Source of the DNA: Treponema sp.
GTDB lineage: Bacteria; Spirochaetota; Spirochaetia; Treponematales; Treponemataceae
DNA length: 59,986 bases
Direction: 5' to 3'
Assembly (NCBI GenBank): GCA_016281495.1
Contig: JAEEIU010000041.1
Span: forward strand, 1 to 59,986
Shown here: positions 24,839-33,676 of the stretch, piece by piece
Layout: each line of letters starts with the position of its first letter
Position numbering within the stretch: position 1 is the first letter of the stretch
Position numbers and translations under genes: made by a program
Notes under the pieces: generated by a model
Seen by the model: the letters and a program-made list of their open reading frames with translations, nothing else
The model's database searches: none
What the model was told of the DNA's origin: nothing

Positions 24839-26545
24839 ATGAACATACTGTTAGGTATTTCTGCTGCAGGCGGAATGGGAATCGGCAAGGCCTTTATTCT
24901 TCCCGAGACTCAAGAGCGTATTATTCCCAAACACAAGATCTCAGATGGAGACGTTCCGGGGGAGATTGAACGCTTTAAAACCGCGACTTTAACAGTTCAT
25001 TCGCAGATAGAATCACATCTTAAAGCTCAAAATGCCTCTGACCTTCAGAATGTCATCCTGGAAACCTATCTCCTTATGCTCACGGATCCTGTTTTCATTC
25101 AGGAAGTTGAGCAGGCCGTAAAAATCGACAAATTAAACATTGAATTTACCTTAAATGAAAAGACTCAGGAATATGCGCAGCGTTTGAGGAGTGCCGGTAA
25201 CGATTATCTTGCCGAACGTGCCCAGGACATAGAGGATGTTTTTGGCCGTGTTCTGGACTTGCTTTTGGACTATCATCAGTTCAACATAGACCAGGTGCCG
25301 GATGGGGCCGTAATTGTTGCACGAGCCATGAAGACAAGCGATACCGTCATTCTTAGCAAGAGGAAAATTGCAGGTCTCGCACTTACAGAAGGCGGTGTCT
25401 CAAGTCATGTGGCAATTCTTGCAAAAAGCTTTGGCGTGCCTGCGGTCGTCGGCATATCGGATGTAACCGAGCAGATTCAGGACGGAGAGGAAGTCATTGT
25501 TGACGGAGAACGGGGTGAGCTTTTATTAAGTCCTGACAGTGCCACAATCACGGAATATCTTGCAAAAATAGCATCTGATGAAAAATACAGGGCAGCCCTT
25601 AGGGTATTCAAGAACAAGCCCGCGCAGACAGACGATGGAACCCAGTTCAGGCTTTATGCCAACATCGGAACACCGGAAGAGGTTCAGCTTGCTCTGGAAG
25701 AGGGTGCCGACGGAATAGGCCTTTTCCGCACGGAATTCCTCTTTATGAATGAATTGAAGAAACTTAATGACGAGGGCGGAACTTTCTCCAGCGCAATAAG
25801 TGAGGAAGCTCAGTTCAAGGCATATAAATACGTTTTGCAGTCAATGGGTGACAAACCCGTTTGCATAAGGACATTGGACGCAGGTGGCGACAAGCTGGTG
25901 GCATCAAAAGACTTGCCGGTCTTAAATGAGAAAAACCCGCTTATGGGATTGCGTGCCATTCGTCTTTCTCTTTATTCCCCAAAGGTTTTCCGTACGCAGC
26001 TAAGGGCCCTTTACCGTGCCTCGGTTTACGGCAACCTTAAGATCATGCTCCCGCTCATAACCGACGTGTCCCAGGTGGAAACGGTTCTGGGTATTGCAAA
26101 GGGAGTTCAGCTAAGCCTTAAGTCAGAGGGAATAGCATACAACCCTAACGTCCCGATCGGAATCATGGTGGAGACCGCCGCCGCCGCAATATGCTCTGAC
26201 TGTCTTGCAGGCCACAGTGCATTCTTTAGTTTGGGAACAAATGACCTTACGCAATACACCATAGGCATAGACCGTGAAAATCCTGCCGTTGCCCCGAACT
26301 ACAACGAGTTCCATCTGGCAGTTTTACGTCTTATCCAGCAGACCATAGTGAATGCAAAAAAGGCCGGAATACCTGTCTCTGCTTGCGGAGAAATGGCAGG
26401 ACGCAAGGAAAGCGCAATCATTCTGGCAGGCATGGGAGTCCATGAACTCAGCATGTCACCTAAACAAATCCCTATAATCAAGGAAACTCTGTCACGGTTC
26501 ACGATGAAGGAACTGGAGAACATCTCAAGCCGCTCTCTGTACTAA
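24839..26545 (+). CDS. ptsI: Phosphoenolpyruvate-protein phosphotransferase (PTS enzyme I)
   Basis: 568 residues, the family length. It transfers phosphate from PEP to HPr. The phospho-histidine lies at His190 in GGVSSHVAILAKSFGVPAVVG; the PEP-binding barrel has GIGLFRTEFLFMN, RTLDAGGDK, GLRAIRLSL, IMVETAAA, FSLGTNDLTQY and the catalytic Cys516 in SACGEMAG. The N-terminal HPr-binding helical domain is intact. The nearest neighbours are not PTS genes, and no HPr or EII gene is in the window. Many spirochaetes keep an incomplete PTS used for regulation, which is possible here. It begins without a ribosome binding site. Confidence 0.96.
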   Translation: MNILLGISAAGGMGIGKAFILPETQERIIPKHKISDGDVPGEIERFKTATLTVHSQIESHLKAQNASDLQNVILETYLLMLTDPVFIQEVEQAVKIDKLNIEFTLNEKTQEYAQRLRSAGNDYLAERAQDIEDVFGRVLDLLLDYHQFNIDQVPDGAVIVARAMKTSDTVILSKRKIAGLALTEGGVSSHVAILAKSFGVPAVVGISDVTEQIQDGEEVIVDGERGELLLSPDSATITEYLAKIASDEKYRAALRVFKNKPAQTDDGTQFRLYANIGTPEEVQLALEEGADGIGLFRTEFLFMNELKKLNDEGGTFSSAISEEAQFKAYKYVLQSMGDKPVCIRTLDAGGDKLVASKDLPVLNEKNPLMGLRAIRLSLYSPKVFRTQLRALYRASVYGNLKIMLPLITDVSQVETVLGIAKGVQLSLKSEGIAYNPNVPIGIMVETAAAAICSDCLAGHSAFFSLGTNDLTQYTIGIDRENPAVAPNYNEFHLAVLRLIQQTIVNAKKAGIPVSACGEMAGRKESAIILAGMGVHELSMSPKQIPIIKETLSRFTMKELENISSRSLY

Positions 26546-26558
26546 ACAATCCTCTTTA

Positions 26559-26567
26559 TGCTATAAT
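26559..26567 (+). promoter_or_regulatory. Extended -10 promoter of the U32 gene predicting a leaderless mRNA
   Basis: TGCTATAAT is a perfect TGn-extended -10 box. Seven bases downstream is 26574, the A of the ATG. No clear -35 box and no ribosome binding site are present. Confidence 0.55.
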
Positions 26568-26573
26568 AATAAA

Positions 26574-28742
26574 ATGACTGAATTACTTGCACCGGCCGGA
26601 AATGTAGAGGCCTTGGACGCTGCAATTGGCGAGGGCGCTGATGCGGTTTATTTAGGACTGAAATCTTTTAATGCACGCCTGCGTTCCTCCAATTTTGCCT
26701 GGAGGGAATTTGAGGGGGCTGTGCAGAGTGTTCACCGTCTTGGAAAAAAAATCTATGTCACCGTCAACACTGTCTTTGAGGAAACAGAGGCAGAAAAGTT
26801 ATACCGCTTTTTAAAATATCTGGACAAAATAGGCCCGGACGGAATCATCGTTCAGGATTTCGGTGTGGTAAGGATGTGCCAGGAATTTTTCCCGAATCTG
26901 GAACTTCATGCTTCAACACAGATGAACATAGAGTCTGCCCAGGCCGCAAATGAACTTAGCCGTCAGGGCTTAAAGCGTGTGGTTCTTGCCCGTGAGCTTG
27001 GACTTGAGGAAATTCGTCAGGTCAAGCAGAATACAAAATGCGAGCTTGAGATATTTGTTCATGGTGCCCTTTGTGTAAGTGAAAGCGGCCTTTGCCTGTT
27101 TTCCAGCTATCTTGGAGGAAAATCTGCCAACAGGGGAATGTGTACCCAGGCATGCCGCCGATATTATAAAGCTGATTTCCCGGGTGGAGAGGCCCAGGGA
27201 TATTATTTTTCTCCGTGTGACCTTTGCCTGATTGATCATGTTCCGGAACTGATGCAGCTTGGTGTGGACAGCTTTAAGATTGAAGGACGAATGAAGTCAG
27301 CCGAATATGTTGGAGCCGTAACCGCAGCATACCGTTATGTCATGGATCACTGGGAACAGGATAAGAAAGGCGCAATTGCAGAGGGAAAACGTATTCTTAG
27401 TACGGATTTTGCCCGCTCAAAAACAGATTACTGGTACGGATTTAAAACCGAGGGTGAGGGTGTTGATAATGCAGGCCAGAAAATATTGAACCCGAATCAG
27501 GCAGGTGGAACCGGAATCTATCTTGGACGCATCTCTGAGGTAAAGGAAATTGAAGGCGTAAAGATGGCCCTCTTTGCAGGCGGAAACTATGACCCGGATC
27601 CAGGAGACAGCATAAGGCTGCATAAAAAGGACGACACAGGCCGTGTAAGCCACAAGGTAAAGAGCATATACGAGGATGACAAGGGAAAAAGATGGTGCGA
27701 CATTCCGGACGGTTTTGCCCGCGGTGATGAAGTCTATCTTTTGCAGACAAAGGCAATGTCCAAGAGGTACAAGCGTGTCCTGCCGCAGGACCTTTCACGT
27801 TTCAGGTCACAGCCTGGTGGAGACATGGCTCCGGTAATGGCATTGACTCCGCTTTCGAAAAATGAGCTCCAATGGTTCCCGGAAGGACTTTACATAGCAG
27901 TCTCCACAACATCCGATGCATATACGGTACAGATGGCACATCCTGTCCGCCTGATATTTGAGCTGAACAACGAGACCGAATACGACCTTCTTAACAAGAA
28001 TACAAGCGAAAAGCCACTTTTGCCGTACAGCAAGAAAATGGTAATCATAAGCCTGGATCCCTTTGTGCCACAGGGAAAGATTGAACATCTGCAGAAGGTT
28101 TTGGACACTCTGGTTGAACAGGGCTTCTCTACTTTTGTGGTGAACAATCTTGCCCACATCAACATGCTCAAGGGAAAAAATGTCCACATGATTGCAGGCC
28201 CCTTCCTGTATACCTTCAACCGATGGTCCGTGAGCTTCCTGGAAAACGAAGGCCTCATGGCCGTGCAGATGCCATACGAGAATTCCGAGCGCAACCTCAA
28301 GAATACATTTGAAACCATGAGCGAAAAGTCCCGTGTGCTTCTTCCTGTTTTTGCATATCCGACATTGTTCCGCCTTAGGTTCAAGCTACCCAAAGATTAC
28401 GACTTTACATTCTTTAACGACAAGGAAGGTTCCAGCTTCAAGGTGAACTCAACACCGGACGGTTCCTTTGTAATGCCGGAATATCCTTTCAGCCTTGTGG
28501 ACAAAATGGATTCGCTTTCAAGCAAGGGATGGAAACGTCAGCTTCTTGACTTCAGCAAGACAAAGGTTCAGAAAGCCGACATCAAGAACATCATAAACTT
28601 CATTCAGACAAGGACCGGAATTGAAGGTGCCTCCCGATTCAACTGGAAGGACGGCTTCTATAATCCAGAGAAAATAGAGGCATTCAAGGCCCTATCCGAA
28701 AAACAAAAGGCAGCCCCCAGGGATAAGAGCAAAAAATCGTAA
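26574..28742 (+). CDS. U32 family protein, RlhA/YdcP-like (RNA hydroxylase group)
   Basis: 722 residues. The N-terminal U32 domain is typical: MTELLAPAGNVEALDAAIGEGADAVYLG, QDFGVVRMCQEFFPNLELHASTQM, and a Cys-rich segment (GALCVSESGLCLFS, SANRGMCTQACRRYY, PCDLCLIDHVPEL) whose cysteines in relatives hold an Fe-S cluster. VDSFKIEGRMKSAEYVGAV is the family signature. The long C-terminal part resembles the DUF3656-containing members such as RlhA, which hydroxylates a 23S rRNA cytidine; tRNA-modifying TrhP is another relative. 'Collagenase' annotations of this family are historical. It apparently has its own promoter. Confidence 0.88.
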   Translation: MTELLAPAGNVEALDAAIGEGADAVYLGLKSFNARLRSSNFAWREFEGAVQSVHRLGKKIYVTVNTVFEETEAEKLYRFLKYLDKIGPDGIIVQDFGVVRMCQEFFPNLELHASTQMNIESAQAANELSRQGLKRVVLARELGLEEIRQVKQNTKCELEIFVHGALCVSESGLCLFSSYLGGKSANRGMCTQACRRYYKADFPGGEAQGYYFSPCDLCLIDHVPELMQLGVDSFKIEGRMKSAEYVGAVTAAYRYVMDHWEQDKKGAIAEGKRILSTDFARSKTDYWYGFKTEGEGVDNAGQKILNPNQAGGTGIYLGRISEVKEIEGVKMALFAGGNYDPDPGDSIRLHKKDDTGRVSHKVKSIYEDDKGKRWCDIPDGFARGDEVYLLQTKAMSKRYKRVLPQDLSRFRSQPGGDMAPVMALTPLSKNELQWFPEGLYIAVSTTSDAYTVQMAHPVRLIFELNNETEYDLLNKNTSEKPLLPYSKKMVIISLDPFVPQGKIEHLQKVLDTLVEQGFSTFVVNNLAHINMLKGKNVHMIAGPFLYTFNRWSVSFLENEGLMAVQMPYENSERNLKNTFETMSEKSRVLLPVFAYPTLFRLRFKLPKDYDFTFFNDKEGSSFKVNSTPDGSFVMPEYPFSLVDKMDSLSSKGWKRQLLDFSKTKVQKADIKNIINFIQTRTGIEGASRFNWKDGFYNPEKIEAFKALSEKQKAAPRDKSKKS

Positions 28743-28793
28743 TGGTGTTTTTGCAGGTTGAAAAAGGAGGGTAATTGGGAGCTGCCTTAAAAA

Positions 28794-29234
28794 TCAGAAT
28801 TCTACTTCGTCCATGACCTCCTCGTTATGATGGGAGTTATGGCTGCCTGCCTGCGGAGACGAATTGGAACCGGCATTTGCGCTGTCCTGGTCATCATGCT
28901 TTTTGTTGAATGTCTTGAATTCAACATGCTCTGCAATGACCTTGATCCTGCTGTGGACTTTTCCTTCATCATCCTTCCATCTGTTTTGCTTTAGTCGGCC
29001 CACAACACGTACGCCTCTGCCTTTCGGGGCCCACTTGGAGCAGTTTTCTGCAAGCTGACCGAAGGCATCAATGTCAAAATATGATACCTCATCCTGAAAC
29101 TGTCCGTCCTGTGCTTTAATTTTGCGGTTGACTGCTATTGGAAATGAGCAGACCGTAAATCCAGATGCTGTACCCCGCATTTCCGGCTGACGTACAACAT
29201 TACCTTCCAGAATAATCTGATTCAATGAATTCAT
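28794..29234 (-). CDS. ssb: Single-stranded DNA-binding protein
   Basis: 146 residues from ATG 29234, preceded on the minus strand by GGAGGAAA; a longer frame to 29279 has no such site. The OB fold spans about residues 1-105 (NQIILEGNVVRQPEMRGTASG, FPIAVNR, SYFDIDAFGQLAENC, GRGVRVVGRLKQNRW). A flexible Ser/Asn/His linker follows, and the acidic tip MDEVEF (in place of the common DDDIPF) that recruits repair and replication proteins. The gene is convergent with the U32 gene; no terminator is evident in the 50-bp space. Confidence 0.93.
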   Translation of the reverse strand: MNSLNQIILEGNVVRQPEMRGTASGFTVCSFPIAVNRKIKAQDGQFQDEVSYFDIDAFGQLAENCSKWAPKGRGVRVVGRLKQNRWKDDEGKVHSRIKVIAEHVEFKTFNKKHDDQDSANAGSNSSPQAGSHNSHHNEEVMDEVEF

Positions 29235-29388
29235 AAGATTTCCTCCGCGGCTATTGCTGCGTTTTTTAATGATTTGCATTTTCCGGTGACGCCCCCAGAA
29301 CTGCTTACATTAAATAATTAGCCGTGAAACTGTGTTTTTTAACAAAATTGAGTTGAAAAATTTGCTGAATTTTAGGAAAAACTACACA

Positions 29389-29403
29389 TTTGTACTATAC
29401 AAA
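29389..29403. promoter_or_regulatory. Perfect palindrome in the region upstream of ssb
   Basis: TTTGTACTATACAAA is a 6-3-6 perfect inverted repeat between the ssb start and the terminator of the next gene. It has the form of an operator. It lies 155 bp from the ssb ATG, and I could not place a confident promoter. The rest of 29235-29420 shows nothing else. Confidence 0.35.
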
Positions 29404-29420
29404 AGTATCTGATGGTAGCG

Positions 29421-29455
29421 AAAAAAAAATCCCGGATTAAAAAAGTCATCCGGGA
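29421..29455 (-). terminator. Terminator of the corA-FGE operon
   Basis: Read on the minus strand, TCCCGGAT (29455-29448) pairs with ATCCGGGA (29437-29430) and is followed by a run of nine U (29429-29421). Confidence 0.8.
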
Positions 29456-29477
29456 CCTTATGTTTATGATGTTGATT

Positions 29478-30440
29478 TTATTTTACGGTACGTGCCAGCC
29501 TGAATCCCAGAAAGTTGTAAGCTTCGTTCGGGTCAAATGAATAGCGGTCGCCTGCACAATAGAACATTGTCTCTGGTGACCATGCGCCGCCACGTGCTGA
29601 CCTGCGTTCACCGTATACGGGACCGTAATAGTTCTTGCCTCGTGAAGCGTTCTTGTATTCGTCATACCAGTCCCAGCAAAGTTCAAGGACATTGCCGCTC
29701 ATGTCATAGAGGCCTGCTCCGTTTGCATTTCCACTTGCCGGGTAAATGATGCCGTCAAGCAATGGGGAACTTGATCCTGCCGTTCCGATGATATGGGTTT
29801 CATCACAGTTGTCAAAAAGCCATGCCACATCTTCCGCAGAAAGAACCGCATTCTCGCCGCTTGCAACATCTCCCGGCTGAAGGCCTGATTTTGTCTTACG
29901 GGCCGCATATTCCCATTCAGATTCGCTTGGAAGACGGTAGCCGTTGTTTTTCCACAGGCACTCGCAAAGATCGCATGAAACGGCATCGCTTGAGTCACGA
30001 AGCACTGCACCCTTGTAGACATAGCATGGGGAAAGGCCTTCCATCTCCGAATAGGCATTGCACCATACGATTACGTCATGCCAGTTCACCTTTGTAACAG
30101 GCTGATATTTGCCCGACGCAGAAGGAGAACGACCCACTGCACCACGGGAACCTTCCTGTCCCGGATTCTGGAAATAGTATGAGTGTTCCTCCGCCCATTC
30201 CTTTACCGTATACCAGAGGTTGTAGCTTGTCTCGTATTTGTTTAACTCGAATGCAGTCAGATAGCGTGTTGAAGTGATTGGACCCGCATCCTGGCCTATA
30301 GTATAGCTTATTACCGCCTGATTTTCCTGTGGCTTGAATCTTGTGAAATCAGCATCATCAAAAGAAAATGATCCTTCCTGAGCAAAAACTGCCCCCATGG
30401 CGCTAAATACCAATGCTGAAATCATGGCTGTTCTTTTCAT
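29478..30440 (-). CDS. Exported FGE-sulfatase-fold (SUMF1-like) protein
   Basis: 320 residues with a signal peptide (MKRTAMISALVFSAMGAVFAQ). The formylglycine-generating-enzyme/C-type-lectin-like fold is clear: FELNKYETSYNLWYTV, PVTKVNWHDVIVWCNAYSEMEGL, YRLPSESEWEYAARKT, GLYDMSGNVLELCWDWYD, SARGGAWS and FLGFRLAR. In true FGE two Cys carry catalysis; I do not see that pair at the usual place, so this is more likely one of the many non-sulfatase members with a binding or structural role. It overlaps the stop of corA by four bases (ATGA). Confidence 0.88.
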   Translation of the reverse strand: MKRTAMISALVFSAMGAVFAQEGSFSFDDADFTRFKPQENQAVISYTIGQDAGPITSTRYLTAFELNKYETSYNLWYTVKEWAEEHSYYFQNPGQEGSRGAVGRSPSASGKYQPVTKVNWHDVIVWCNAYSEMEGLSPCYVYKGAVLRDSSDAVSCDLCECLWKNNGYRLPSESEWEYAARKTKSGLQPGDVASGENAVLSAEDVAWLFDNCDETHIIGTAGSSSPLLDGIIYPASGNANGAGLYDMSGNVLELCWDWYDEYKNASRGKNYYGPVYGERRSARGGAWSPETMFYCAGDRYSFDPNEAYNFLGFRLARTVK

Positions 30441-31510
30441 TTTTTTTCCTCCGCTTTCTTTTCCATCTGTTTTAAAAGCTTAATCTGCTGTCTTTTAGCC
30501 CTACGTTTTTTAAACGAACTAAGCCCCTGTTTGGTTACGCGTTTTTTATCTTTTGGACCTGCCGTAAGTTTCCTCTTCATGAAGATAAAGTAGGTCATTA
30601 TAGAAAGAAGTATGCTGGATACCGTTACAAAAATCACGCCAATCCAGCCTGAATTCTGGAATGGCAGCGGCACGTTTATGCCGTAGAAGCTTGATATGAT
30701 TGTAGGAACCATAAGGACCAGATTCCAACCGGTCATAGTCTTCATCACGATATTCAGGTTGTTGGAAAGAACACCTGCAAAGGCATCGTTCATTGTTGCC
30801 ATGATGTTTGAGTAGGTGTCCGCCATTTCCATAGCCTGCCTGTTGTCAATTTCCACATCGTCCAGCCAGTCCTTGTCGTCTTCGTCCAGCTGGATTATCT
30901 TTGTCTTGCGGAATTTCTCCAGAAGCATCTGGTTGCTCTTTAATGAAGTGGAAAAATAAACAAGCGATTTCTGTATGTTCAAAAGCTGAATCAATTCATT
31001 GTTGTGGACTGAACGCAACATCTCGTTTTGAATCATTGTCGCCTTTCGGTTCAACTCCTTAAGATATCGGAGGAAAGTTGAGTCGGAGCGTGACAAAAAC
31101 CTGATGGCAAATGCCGGAAAATCGTTGATCTTAAGGTCCCGTATGCGGTTGGCTGCAAAATCCCTGAGCACCTCACAGTCCGTCCAGCATATTGTAATGA
31201 AGAAATTCTTCTTTAATACGATTCCAAGTGGCGCGCAAAAATGACTTATGTCCTCTGTCGGGGCAAAAACAGGAAGCCTGAGGATCAGGAGCTTGTAGTT
31301 GAATTCATCGTTGAATTCGATTCGTGAAAGCTCGTCAGGATCAAGGAAGTCAAGAATATTCTCCGGGTCAATCTTGTATTTGTCTTCAAGGATGCCGATG
31401 TCATCACGAGTCACTGAGCGGGCATCCACCCATGTGCTCTTTCTTCCGTCGAGTTCCTCTTCTTTTTTTTCTATTAATTTTCCGTTTTCCTGCTGCCAAA
31501 AAGTAATCAT
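30437..31510 (-). CDS. corA: CorA-family divalent-cation transporter
   Basis: 357 residues from ATG 31510, which has GGAG/CGGA upstream; a longer frame to 31537 lacks a site. A large cytoplasmic domain (about residues 1-290) and two C-terminal helices match CorA. The pore-entrance signature is YGINVP in place of the usual YGMN, a variation seen in divergent CorA members that may change ion preference. The tail is very basic (KKRVTKQGLSSFKKRRAKRQ). Family members take up Mg2+ (or Co2+/Ni2+, or export Zn2+). Operon with the FGE-fold gene. Confidence 0.9.
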   Translation of the reverse strand: MITFWQQENGKLIEKKEEELDGRKSTWVDARSVTRDDIGILEDKYKIDPENILDFLDPDELSRIEFNDEFNYKLLILRLPVFAPTEDISHFCAPLGIVLKKNFFITICWTDCEVLRDFAANRIRDLKINDFPAFAIRFLSRSDSTFLRYLKELNRKATMIQNEMLRSVHNNELIQLLNIQKSLVYFSTSLKSNQMLLEKFRKTKIIQLDEDDKDWLDDVEIDNRQAMEMADTYSNIMATMNDAFAGVLSNNLNIVMKTMTGWNLVLMVPTIISSFYGINVPLPFQNSGWIGVIFVTVSSILLSIMTYFIFMKRKLTAGPKDKKRVTKQGLSSFKKRRAKRQQIKLLKQMEKKAEEKK

Positions 31511-31552
31511 GATTTCCGCTCCGATAAAAGCGACCATTCACAGTCAGAAAAA

Positions 31553-31581
31553 ATTCTATCAAAAAATTTCAAAAATTTCAA
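31553..31581 (-). promoter_or_regulatory. Promoter of the corA operon
   Basis: On the minus strand TTGAAA (31581-31576), 17 bp, TAGAAT (31558-31553), leaving a leader of about 35 bases before ATG 31510. Confidence 0.55.
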
Positions 31582-31657
31582 CATTTTGTGTTAAAAATGC
31601 AAATTCTCGGCTAATTAAATAGTGTAGCCAGAAAAAATGGCAAAATAGGAGTCAAAA

Positions 31658-33676
31658 ATGAAAAAAAGATTTTGGTTGCCAGTCCTTGCATTTATGTGCT
31701 TGCGGCTTTGGGCAGGTGGTGTTGACGGATTCGAATTCCTGAACCGTGACATCAATGAGATTTTGTACACAGTAAGCCTTTACCGCGGAATTGCGATTGT
31801 CGGTGATGACACTGTGTCTGGAAAGGCGGATTTCAGGTTTGCGGGAGATGATTTTGATTCTGCATTCGACAGCTTTTTGAATGCCAACAGGCTTTATGCA
31901 CAAAAGAATGATAAGCTGTGGCTTGTAAGCAAGGTCAGGTTTGCGGATCTGGGAAACGGCTTGATTCAGCTTGATGCCTCTGACATAAGGCCTGCGCTTC
32001 TAGTTGAAAAAATAAACCGTCACTTTATGGTGGAGCTTTCTTTTGATTCTTTGCCGGAAACAAGGATTTCGCTTCATGTAACGGGAAAAGAGGCAGGGGA
32101 TTTTGCAGGGGCAGTAGTCCGTCAGCTTGGAAGGGATTATTCGCTTGAAGAAAAGGACGGACGGCTCAGGATTGTAAAGGCTGTTACGGAGCGATCATCC
32201 ATCAGTTCGGGAAGGGAAAAGTCAGTTGTCAAAAAGATTCCCCCAATTGAAGGCAAAGGAAATCTGTATCAGGTTGACGTTCAGGACAGTACGGCATCTT
32301 CCGTGCTTGAGGAACTGTTTAAAAACGAGGGACGTGAATTTGTTTTTGCATGTGATTCGAATGCAAAGATTAAGCGGATCATGTTCAGCGGGAAGACATT
32401 TGACGAAACACTTTCGCTGCTGCTTTCCTGTGCGTCCCTTAAAACCGTTCAGATAGATGGAATAATCTATGTCCTGAATGATAATGAAATTGGAAATAGT
32501 CCGGCTGATACCGGCAAAATATGGCTCAGGCATGGCATATCATACGGGCAGATAAACAGTGTGCTTCCGTTTGTGGAGAACAGGTTCGGCAAGCTGAATG
32601 CTGTTGTCCTGGACGGGAATAATTCGTTCCTGTGTTTTACCACGCAAAATACACATGAGCAGATTGATGAATTTCTTGAGGCTTTGGACGGAGCAAAGAA
32701 TGTCAGTGTAATAACCTTGCGTTACATCAAGACTGATGACCTCCTGTCTCATTTGCCGCCGGGGATTTCATCGTCGCAGATAAAGAGTGGTACTCAGGAC
32801 AATGTGTTTTTCTTTACGGGCAACAGGGAACAGTTGGATTACCTTAATGCGCAGCTGGAATCATTGGATGCTCCTGCACGTAGGTTGAAATATGACCTGC
32901 TTGTGATGCAGTACCAGAAGACAAATGACATGTCTTGGGATAACTCGCTTTCCATACGCCGAATCACACCGGGAGATTTCACCGACGCATCTGTTTCTCT
33001 GGGCTCTGTTCTTGATCTGAACCTTGATGTTGTGGGTGCTTTTGGATTTAAGTTTGCATTATCGCTTCAGACTGCAATTAATGAAAACCGTGCATCTGTT
33101 TTTGCAGACACGACCTTGCATGGCTTGAGCGGTTCATCCATTCAATTCAAGAGCTCAAACATTTACCGTTACAGAGACAATAACATTGATCCGGAGACAG
33201 GTAAGCCGGTTTATACGGGTGTAACAAGGGAAATTTCATCCGGCCTGAAAATCGATGTCACAGGGTGGGTCAGCGGTGACGGCATGATCACAACGAAAGT
33301 GATGGCATCTGTTTCAAGGCAGGGTGCGGATACTTCGTCCACAACTGGAAATCCTCCTCCTACAAGCGAAAAAGTGATTACTACAGAGGTTCTTTGTAAA
33401 AGCGGTGAACCCATTGTCCTTAGCGGCCTTGTCCAGAACGAAAGCTCATTCATCGAACAGCGTACACCAGGACTTGGAAAAATACCGGGTTTGGGATGGG
33501 CGTTCAAGGGAAGAAAGGAAACAGAGGAAAAGACCGAGATGGTCATCTATCTTGTTCCGCATTGGGAAAAAGATGAGGCGGAAACCGTGGTTGCAGAAAC
33601 TGATCAGGAATTCTTTATGCGCATCAACAGAACCTATCTGGGGATTAACGGAGGAAACGATGCAGCCAGTGAATAA
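31658..33676 (+). CDS. gspD: Type II secretion-like secretin (GspD family)
   Basis: 672 residues with a signal peptide (about 1-19). The N-terminal half holds the N0 domain (about 23-90, FEFLNRDINEILYTVSLYRGIAIVG) and N1-N3-like repeats; the C-terminal half is the secretin beta-barrel domain with the signature VLSGLVQNESS...TPGLGKIPGLGWAFKGRKETEEKTEMVIYLVPH. It forms the outer-membrane gate. No lipobox, so targeting to the outer membrane may need a pilotin; the downstream lipoproteins are candidates. TAGGAG precedes the ATG. It is the first gene of a run of overlapping genes that reaches the RHS gene at 40.3 kb. Confidence 0.92.
   Translation: MKKRFWLPVLAFMCLRLWAGGVDGFEFLNRDINEILYTVSLYRGIAIVGDDTVSGKADFRFAGDDFDSAFDSFLNANRLYAQKNDKLWLVSKVRFADLGNGLIQLDASDIRPALLVEKINRHFMVELSFDSLPETRISLHVTGKEAGDFAGAVVRQLGRDYSLEEKDGRLRIVKAVTERSSISSGREKSVVKKIPPIEGKGNLYQVDVQDSTASSVLEELFKNEGREFVFACDSNAKIKRIMFSGKTFDETLSLLLSCASLKTVQIDGIIYVLNDNEIGNSPADTGKIWLRHGISYGQINSVLPFVENRFGKLNAVVLDGNNSFLCFTTQNTHEQIDEFLEALDGAKNVSVITLRYIKTDDLLSHLPPGISSSQIKSGTQDNVFFFTGNREQLDYLNAQLESLDAPARRLKYDLLVMQYQKTNDMSWDNSLSIRRITPGDFTDASVSLGSVLDLNLDVVGAFGFKFALSLQTAINENRASVFADTTLHGLSGSSIQFKSSNIYRYRDNNIDPETGKPVYTGVTREISSGLKIDVTGWVSGDGMITTKVMASVSRQGADTSSTTGNPPPTSEKVITTEVLCKSGEPIVLSGLVQNESSFIEQRTPGLGKIPGLGWAFKGRKETEEKTEMVIYLVPHWEKDEAETVVAETDQEFFMRINRTYLGINGGNDAASE

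Noticed and set aside
29478..30440. Active formylglycine-generating enzyme
   Set aside because: The fold is present, but the expected active-site Cys pair is not visible at the usual position and no sulfatase gene is nearby.
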